Shown here in pieces: positions 43,968 through 47,291 of a stretch of DNA of 47,291 nt; positions within the stretch are counted from its first letter, which is position 1; every line of letters starts with the position of its first letter. The notes under the pieces were generated by a model, which was not told where the DNA came from, did no database searches, and saw nothing but the letters and a program-made list of their open reading frames with translations. Source of the stretch: Nocardia sp. (GTDB taxonomy: Bacteria > Actinomycetota > Actinomycetes > Mycobacteriales > Mycobacteriaceae); contig NZ_JAODNK010000215.1 of assembly GCF_025465275.1 (NCBI RefSeq), forward strand, positions 1-47,291, given 5' to 3'. The position numbers and the translations under genes are program-made.

Positions 43968-44004
43968 TGTAGTCGCGACAACAATTAGTGTTGTCGCGAC
44001 AACA
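43968..44004. promoter_or_regulatory. twin palindromic operator
   Basis: TGTTGTCGCGACAACA (43989-44004) is a perfect 16-bp palindrome. A second copy with one change lies at 43968-43983. Their centres are 21 bp apart, two helical turns, as expected for two repressor dimers on one DNA face. The site lies just before the SRPBCC gene. A TetR- or MarR-type repressor is likely, but none is encoded in the window. Confidence 0.75.
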
Positions 44005-44021
44005 TGATTGGAGTTCTTGTG

Positions 44022-44456
44022 ATGTACGAGATTTCGGCCGAGACGATCATCCGCGGGGATCTGGCGGGCGTGTGGGCGACCGCCACGGACGTGGAAGGGC
44101 GTCCAGGATGGGATCCGCACGAGCAGACGGCCCGACTGGACGGGGCCTTCGCACCCGGGACCACCGGATGGTCCAAGCCGCGCGGCGGACCCGGCGTCAA
44201 CTGGATGATCACAACGGTCGAGCCGCTGCGCCGATGGGGTTCGCAGAGCAGGGTGCCCGGCGGAAAACTGGTCGGCGAGAACCGATTCGAGGATCTCGGT
44301 GCGGGTCGTATCCGTTGCCACAAGACCGTGCGAGTGACAGGTCCGTTCGCCGTGCTGTTCAGACTGTATTTCGGTAAGCGGATCCGCCGGGATTTCTTCA
44401 AGACATGGGCTGCCCTCGAACTGGAAGTGGCCCGCCGAGTCGACCTCGACGTCTGA
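44022..44456 (+). CDS. SRPBCC superfamily protein
   Basis: This 144-residue protein has the START/Bet v1-like pattern: an initial strand MYEISAETIIRGDLAGVWAT, AWxx-like GWDPHEQTARLDG, then strands WMITTVEPLRRWGSQSR and RIRCHKTVRVTGPFAVLFRL. A long C-terminal helix KTWAALELEVARRVDL closes the ligand pocket. Such proteins bind hydrophobic ligands. ATG 44022 is preferred; ATG 44004 would overlap the operator. The twin palindrome upstream suggests tight control by a repressor. Confidence 0.85.
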   Translation: MYEISAETIIRGDLAGVWATATDVEGRPGWDPHEQTARLDGAFAPGTTGWSKPRGGPGVNWMITTVEPLRRWGSQSRVPGGKLVGENRFEDLGAGRIRCHKTVRVTGPFAVLFRLYFGKRIRRDFFKTWAALELEVARRVDLDV

Positions 44457-44608
44457 ACACGCGCTGACGGCCGCAGAGTGCATGGTTGGAATCGGCCACC
44501 GCTGTGTCCAGCAAGATCGCGACGTCAGGTTCGTCGATCCCCGAGGGCCTCGCCACGAGGGGTGAATGGCGTAAGGGGATGGGTGATGGCGTCATCCTGC
44601 GGGCGAGT

Positions 44609-45742
44609 TCAGTAAGTGGGCACCAGAGCGCCGGTCGCGCAGCGGGCGTGGATGGCGTGAATCCAGTTGGCGAAGAACTGTTGTGCGTGTGGGGACCACG
44701 TGTGCGCGACGTCGTCGAAGGTTGCGGGGAGGGGGAGGTCGTCGAGTAGGGCGGGGTCTCGGCGGGTGCGGAGCAGGGTGGCGTGGTCGATGAGCTGCCG
44801 GTGGGTGTCGGCGGGGAAGAAGTTCAGGGGGATGTCGGGGAAGGGGCGGGTGGGGTCGGCTATCCAGCGGCGGAGGTCACGGCGGTATTCGCGGGCCATG
44901 GTGTCGCAGCGGTATTCGGGGTGGCCTTGGACGAAGACGTGGTGCAGGCCGTCGGGGGAGGTGGCCAGGTGCCATTCGGCTTCGGCGGAATCGAGGAGGA
45001 TGGGGACGCCTGCTGCGCGGAGGTCGGCGGAAGTCATTGCGTTCCAGCGGGAATGGGGGACCGGCACGGTGCCCACGAGACCGGCGGTCAGTGAGCGACC
45101 TGCATCACCCGCAAGACATGAATCGTCGGAGGGGCCTGCATCGCCCGCAAGACCTGCATCGCCCGCAAGACCTGGATGGTCGGAGGGGCCTGCGGCAGCC
45201 GCGAGACCTGAGCTGCCTCCATGTACTGCGCAGCCGGGCAGGCCGGCGATGTGTGCGAGACCTGCGGCGAATGGGCTGGCATCCACTGCCGGCCCAATCT
45301 GCCGGTGGGTAGTGGCAGCAGCCTGGAGCGGAATCGTGTGCGCGAAGACGCCGTGCCGCCGCCGGGGGAGCCGCTGGCGGTCGATTCCGTGGAGCAAATG
45401 CAGTGCCGCGTGGGCTGATTGGCACGAGAACAGCACGGACGTTGTGGCCGAGCACTCGGTGAGAATGCGCGAAATGATCGCCAGGCAGGGTTCGGCGCTG
45501 ATGTCGGTTCCGGTGGGTTCACTGCCGCTGATGATCAACGCATCCATGGTGGTCAGCGCAGGCCAATCGACCTCGTCGACGGAACCCCTCGGATCTATGC
45601 CGAAAACAGTTGTCTCGACCCGATTCTCGTCACCGGCCACCTGGCCGGTGGCACCGTGCACCGCCTCCAGGAACACTCTTCGTGTCATGCTGTCCGGCCG
45701 GGTCGAAATGAGATCCACAATGCCGACCCGTACCACCATCAT
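44609..45742 (-). CDS. MetA-like homoserine O-acyltransferase with insertion
   Basis: This 377-residue protein resembles homoserine O-succinyltransferase (MetA/HTS), which activates homoserine for methionine synthesis. It has VRVGIVDLISTRPDSMTRR, DALIISGSEPTGTD, the nucleophile Cys in VLFSCQSAHAALHLLHGI, GVFAHT, VPHSRWNAM and the catalytic His and Glu in VQGHPEYRCDTM. Between GVFAHT and PHSRW the family has about 20 residues; here there are about 90, with a Gly/Ala/Asp repeat (PGLAGDAGLAGDAGPSD). ATG 45742 or 45739 is the start, since residues further upstream are non-protein. Whether it uses acetyl- or succinyl-CoA cannot be decided, so no symbol is given. Confidence 0.82.
   Translation of the reverse strand: MMVVRVGIVDLISTRPDSMTRRVFLEAVHGATGQVAGDENRVETTVFGIDPRGSVDEVDWPALTTMDALIISGSEPTGTDISAEPCLAIISRILTECSATTSVLFSCQSAHAALHLLHGIDRQRLPRRRHGVFAHTIPLQAAATTHRQIGPAVDASPFAAGLAHIAGLPGCAVHGGSSGLAAAAGPSDHPGLAGDAGLAGDAGPSDDSCLAGDAGRSLTAGLVGTVPVPHSRWNAMTSADLRAAGVPILLDSAEAEWHLATSPDGLHHVFVQGHPEYRCDTMAREYRRDLRRWIADPTRPFPDIPLNFFPADTHRQLIDHATLLRTRRDPALLDDLPLPATFDDVAHTWSPHAQQFFANWIHAIHARCATGALVPTY
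45100..45225 (-). repeat. low-complexity tandem repeat inside MetA-like gene
   Basis: The word CCTGCATCGCCCGCAAGA recurs in imperfect tandem on the plus strand, with GTCGGAGGGG spacers at two places. In the gene it encodes Gly-Leu-Ala-Gly-Asp-Ala and Gly-Pro-Ser-Asp units. The reading frame is preserved. It probably grew by slipped-strand replication. Confidence 0.8.
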
Positions 45743-45799
45743 CAGGTCCTTCGAAACGAGCTGTCGTACATAGCCGGTCGCGGACGACCGGGGATCGGC

Positions 45800-45840
45800 G
45801 CAAAAGAAACCGCACGCCGATCCCGAGATCAGCGTGCGGT
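45800..45840 (-). terminator. Rho-independent terminator of adenosine kinase gene
   Basis: On the minus strand ACCGCACGC (45840-45832) pairs perfectly with GCGTGCGGT (45817-45809) around a 14-base loop and is followed by TTCTTTTGC. It starts 20 bases after the kinase stop and precedes the MetA-like gene, so the two genes are separate transcription units. Confidence 0.85.
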
Positions 45841-45860
45841 ACGAAAGAGTCCAGCAGGTT

Positions 45861-46832
45861 TCAGCGGAGAATCGCTTCGATCTCGGAAGCCGCTTCGGGG
45901 CCGTAGGCCTCGCGCAGGCGCTTGAGTGCGACGTCGTGGTCGAGGGTCCACTCCTGGGTGCCGGTGGTTTCCAGGATGAGAACGGCGATGAGCGAGCCGA
46001 GCTGAGCGGAACGCTCGAGGGACAGGCCCGCCGAATGTCCGGTGAGGAAGCCCGCGCGGAAGCCGTCGCCGACGCCGGTGGGATCGACCTTGGCATTGTC
46101 CGGGACCACATCGACATGCAGCTCGGTGCCGTCGCGGTCGACGATCTTCACGCCCTTGGAGCCGAGGGTGGTGACCCGAATACCCACGCGCTCACCGATT
46201 TCGGCCTCGGTCAGCCCGGTCTTCTGCAGCAGCAGGCTCCACTCGTACTCATTGGTGAACAGGTACGCGGCGCCGTCGATCAGTGACAGCGCCTGCTCGC
46301 CGTCCAGGCGCGCCAGCTGCTGCGAAGGGTCTGCGGCGAACGGGATTCCGGCTTCGCGGGACTGCGCGGTGTGCAGCACCATGGCGTCCGGATCGTTCGC
46401 GCCCACGAGCACCAGCGCCAGCTCACGCTCGGAAGCCAGTGCGCCGATGGAGATTTCGCGGGCCTCGCTCATGGCGCCGGGGTAGAAGGACGCGATCTGC
46501 GCCATGGTCTCGTCGGTGGTGCAGACGAAACGTGCGGTGTGCGCCTCGGTGGAGATGCGCACGGCGGAGCAGTCGACGCCACTGGATTCCAGCCACTGCC
46601 GGTATTCGGCGAAGTCGGGGCCGACCGCGCCGATGAGCAGCGGGGTCTGGCCGAGCAGGCCCATGGCGTAAGCGATATTGCCGGCCACGCCGCCGCGGCG
46701 GATGACCAGATCGTCGACGAGGAAGCTGAGGGAAACGTGTTCGAGCTTGTCCGCCAGCAGTACATCGGAGAATTTCCCCGGGAAGCGCATGAGGTGGTCG
46801 GTCGCGATGGAGGCGGACACGGCGATGGTCAC
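45861..46832 (-). CDS. adoK: PfkB-family kinase, adenosine kinase-like
   Basis: This 323-residue ribokinase-fold enzyme is of the mycobacterial adenosine kinase type, which phosphorylates adenosine to AMP. It has RRGGVAGNIAYAMGLLG near residue 50, VGANDPDAM, a VTTLGSKGVKIV strand and the C-terminal PfkB signature DPTGVGDGFRAGFLTG with the catalytic Asp. The GTG start 46832 gives TIAVSASIATDHLMRFPGKF, matching the family N-terminus and length (324 residues in M. tuberculosis, from memory). The ErpA-like gene upstream matches mycobacterial order. A terminator follows. Confidence 0.9.
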   Translation of the reverse strand: MTIAVSASIATDHLMRFPGKFSDVLLADKLEHVSLSFLVDDLVIRRGGVAGNIAYAMGLLGQTPLLIGAVGPDFAEYRQWLESSGVDCSAVRISTEAHTARFVCTTDETMAQIASFYPGAMSEAREISIGALASERELALVLVGANDPDAMVLHTAQSREAGIPFAADPSQQLARLDGEQALSLIDGAAYLFTNEYEWSLLLQKTGLTEAEIGERVGIRVTTLGSKGVKIVDRDGTELHVDVVPDNAKVDPTGVGDGFRAGFLTGHSAGLSLERSAQLGSLIAVLILETTGTQEWTLDHDVALKRLREAYGPEAASEIEAILR

Positions 46833-46976
46833 GGGCGTCGATCCTTTGGTGACGTGCGCTGCGCACACCTGCATGCGGGACGGCAGTCGCGGGGCCGGTG
46901 GGAGGACGGACCGAAGGGTCCGCACTCTAGAAAATACACTGTCCGAGACGGATAGCTCCAACTCTCGGAGCTCTCA

Positions 46977-47023
46977 GGGGCTTCGCCCCCGAACCCCAGG
47001 AGCTTCTTGGGGGCTGCGCCCCC
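46977..47023. repeat. GC-rich hairpin repeats
   Basis: GGGGCTTCGCCCC (46977-46989) and GGGGGCTGCGCCCCC (47009-47023) are near-identical compact hairpins, each followed by GAACCCC. A third C-rich block follows near 47053. Intergenic units like this are scattered in some Nocardia and Rhodococcus genomes, which is recalled knowledge. No gene is seen in 46833-47138. Confidence 0.7.
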
Positions 47024-47094
47024 GAACCCCCGACAACAAAACCCGGGAGTTCTGCCCCCGAATCTCGAAAGGTGTTGCCGCCCGGACATAGTGC

Positions 47095-47126
47095 AGCGCG
47101 GAACTTCCCGGGGGATGTTCCGCGCT
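47095..47126 (-). terminator. hairpin after ErpA-like gene
   Basis: AGCGCGGAAC (47095-47104) pairs perfectly with GTTCCGCGCT (47117-47126) around a 12-base loop, directly after the stop of the ErpA-like gene. There is no T tract, as is common for actinobacterial terminators. Confidence 0.7.
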
Positions 47127-47138
47127 GGTAAGGCTAGC

Positions 47139-47291
47139 TCAGTTGAAGCTGTCGCCGCAGGCGCAGGAGCCGGTGGCGTTGGGGTTGTCGATGGTGAAGC
47201 CCTGCTTCTCGATGGTGTCGACGAAGTCGATCGAGGCGCCCTGGATGTAGGGGGCGCTCATGCGGTCGACCGCGAGCTTGACGCCGCTGAA
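47139..47291 (-). CDS. ErpA/HesB-type iron-sulfur cluster insertion protein (3' end)
   Basis: Only the last 50 codons lie in the window. The C-terminus shows the A-type carrier pattern: VKLAVDRMSAPYIQGASIDF and NATGSCACGDSF, where the Cys-x-Cys-Gly motif binds the cluster, as in Rv2204c-type proteins. The full gene extends past base 47291. It delivers Fe-S clusters to target enzymes in the cytosol. The neighbouring adenosine kinase is also its neighbour in mycobacteria. Confidence 0.93.
   Translation of the reverse strand, partial: FSGVKLAVDRMSAPYIQGASIDFVDTIEKQGFTIDNPNATGSCACGDSFN

Noticed and set aside
44609..46117. Longer 502-residue form of the MetA-like protein
   Set aside because: The N-terminal 125 residues are Ser/Arg/Pro-rich and overlap the kinase gene and its terminator. 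The family N-terminus begins at 45742.
1..47291. CRISPR array, tRNA genes or insertion sequences
   Set aside because: No regular repeat-spacer pattern, no tRNA-like cloverleaf and no transposase motif were noticed. The island therefore has no visible integrase or attachment site within the window.

Overview
The window is high-GC actinobacterial DNA. It is most likely from Nocardia or a close relative in the Mycobacteriales, inferred from the 5S rRNA sequence, type VII (ESX) secretion substrates, an XRE/DUF397 gene pair, and a gcvT - ilvE - adenosine kinase - ErpA-like order that resembles mycobacterial chromosomes. It starts at the 3' end of a ribosomal RNA operon (5S rRNA with two terminators) and ends in core metabolic genes (about 39.1-47.3 kb). 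Between these lies about 37 kb of mostly accessory DNA.

Region A (1.6-16.2 kb) is a polymorphic-toxin locus built on ESX secretion. On the plus strand an SseB-like gene, a helical ESX-type gene and an 1855-residue WXG100-RHS toxin are translationally coupled. The RHS tip looks like an ADP-ribosyltransferase, and the next small gene looks like a macrodomain, which would suit an immunity protein against such a toxin. On the minus strand a WXG100 gene and a YbaB-like gene precede a long toxin with a CpnT-like N-terminus. That toxin carries a papain-like/glutamine-deamidase toxin domain, a duplicated linker and a YwqJ-type deaminase tip. A single-base deletion puts the deaminase tip out of frame. 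SUKH-3 and YrhB/Imm35-like immunity genes follow, and a YezG-like gene is divergent.

Region B (16.4-36.6 kb) holds conflict and repair genes: an XRE/DUF397 pair; two tandem proteins combining a PD-(D/E)XK nuclease-like part with a DUF2075 helicase; an operon of an unknown gene, a DnaQ-BRCT exonuclease and a MazG-like pyrophosphohydrolase; a broken PIF1-like helicase with a C-terminal BRCT; a minus-strand operon of UvrD-like helicase, DUF2510/DUF4041/GIY-YIG protein, EACC1-like protein and caspase-Sel1 protein; a pRiA4b ORF-3 protein; RNase HI with a cysteine-rich tail; and a second unknown-gene plus DnaQ-BRCT pair. By eye the two unknown partner genes look homologous, and a fragment of a third copy lies at about 33.0 kb. 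The caspase operon and the repeated DnaQ-BRCT pair are the best candidates for undescribed systems.

Region C (36.5-38.9 kb) is a coupled four-gene ESX operon: EspC-like target, WXG-like substrate and two small membrane proteins. Region D (39.1-47.3 kb) carries gcvT, a membrane-anchored protein, ilvE, an ADP-ribosylglycohydrolase remnant, a metallo-beta-lactamase-fold hydrolase, an SRPBCC protein behind a twin palindromic operator, a MetA-like acyltransferase with a low-complexity insertion, an adenosine-kinase-like PfkB protein and the 3' end of an ErpA-like gene.

All functional calls come from reading motifs; no database search was run.
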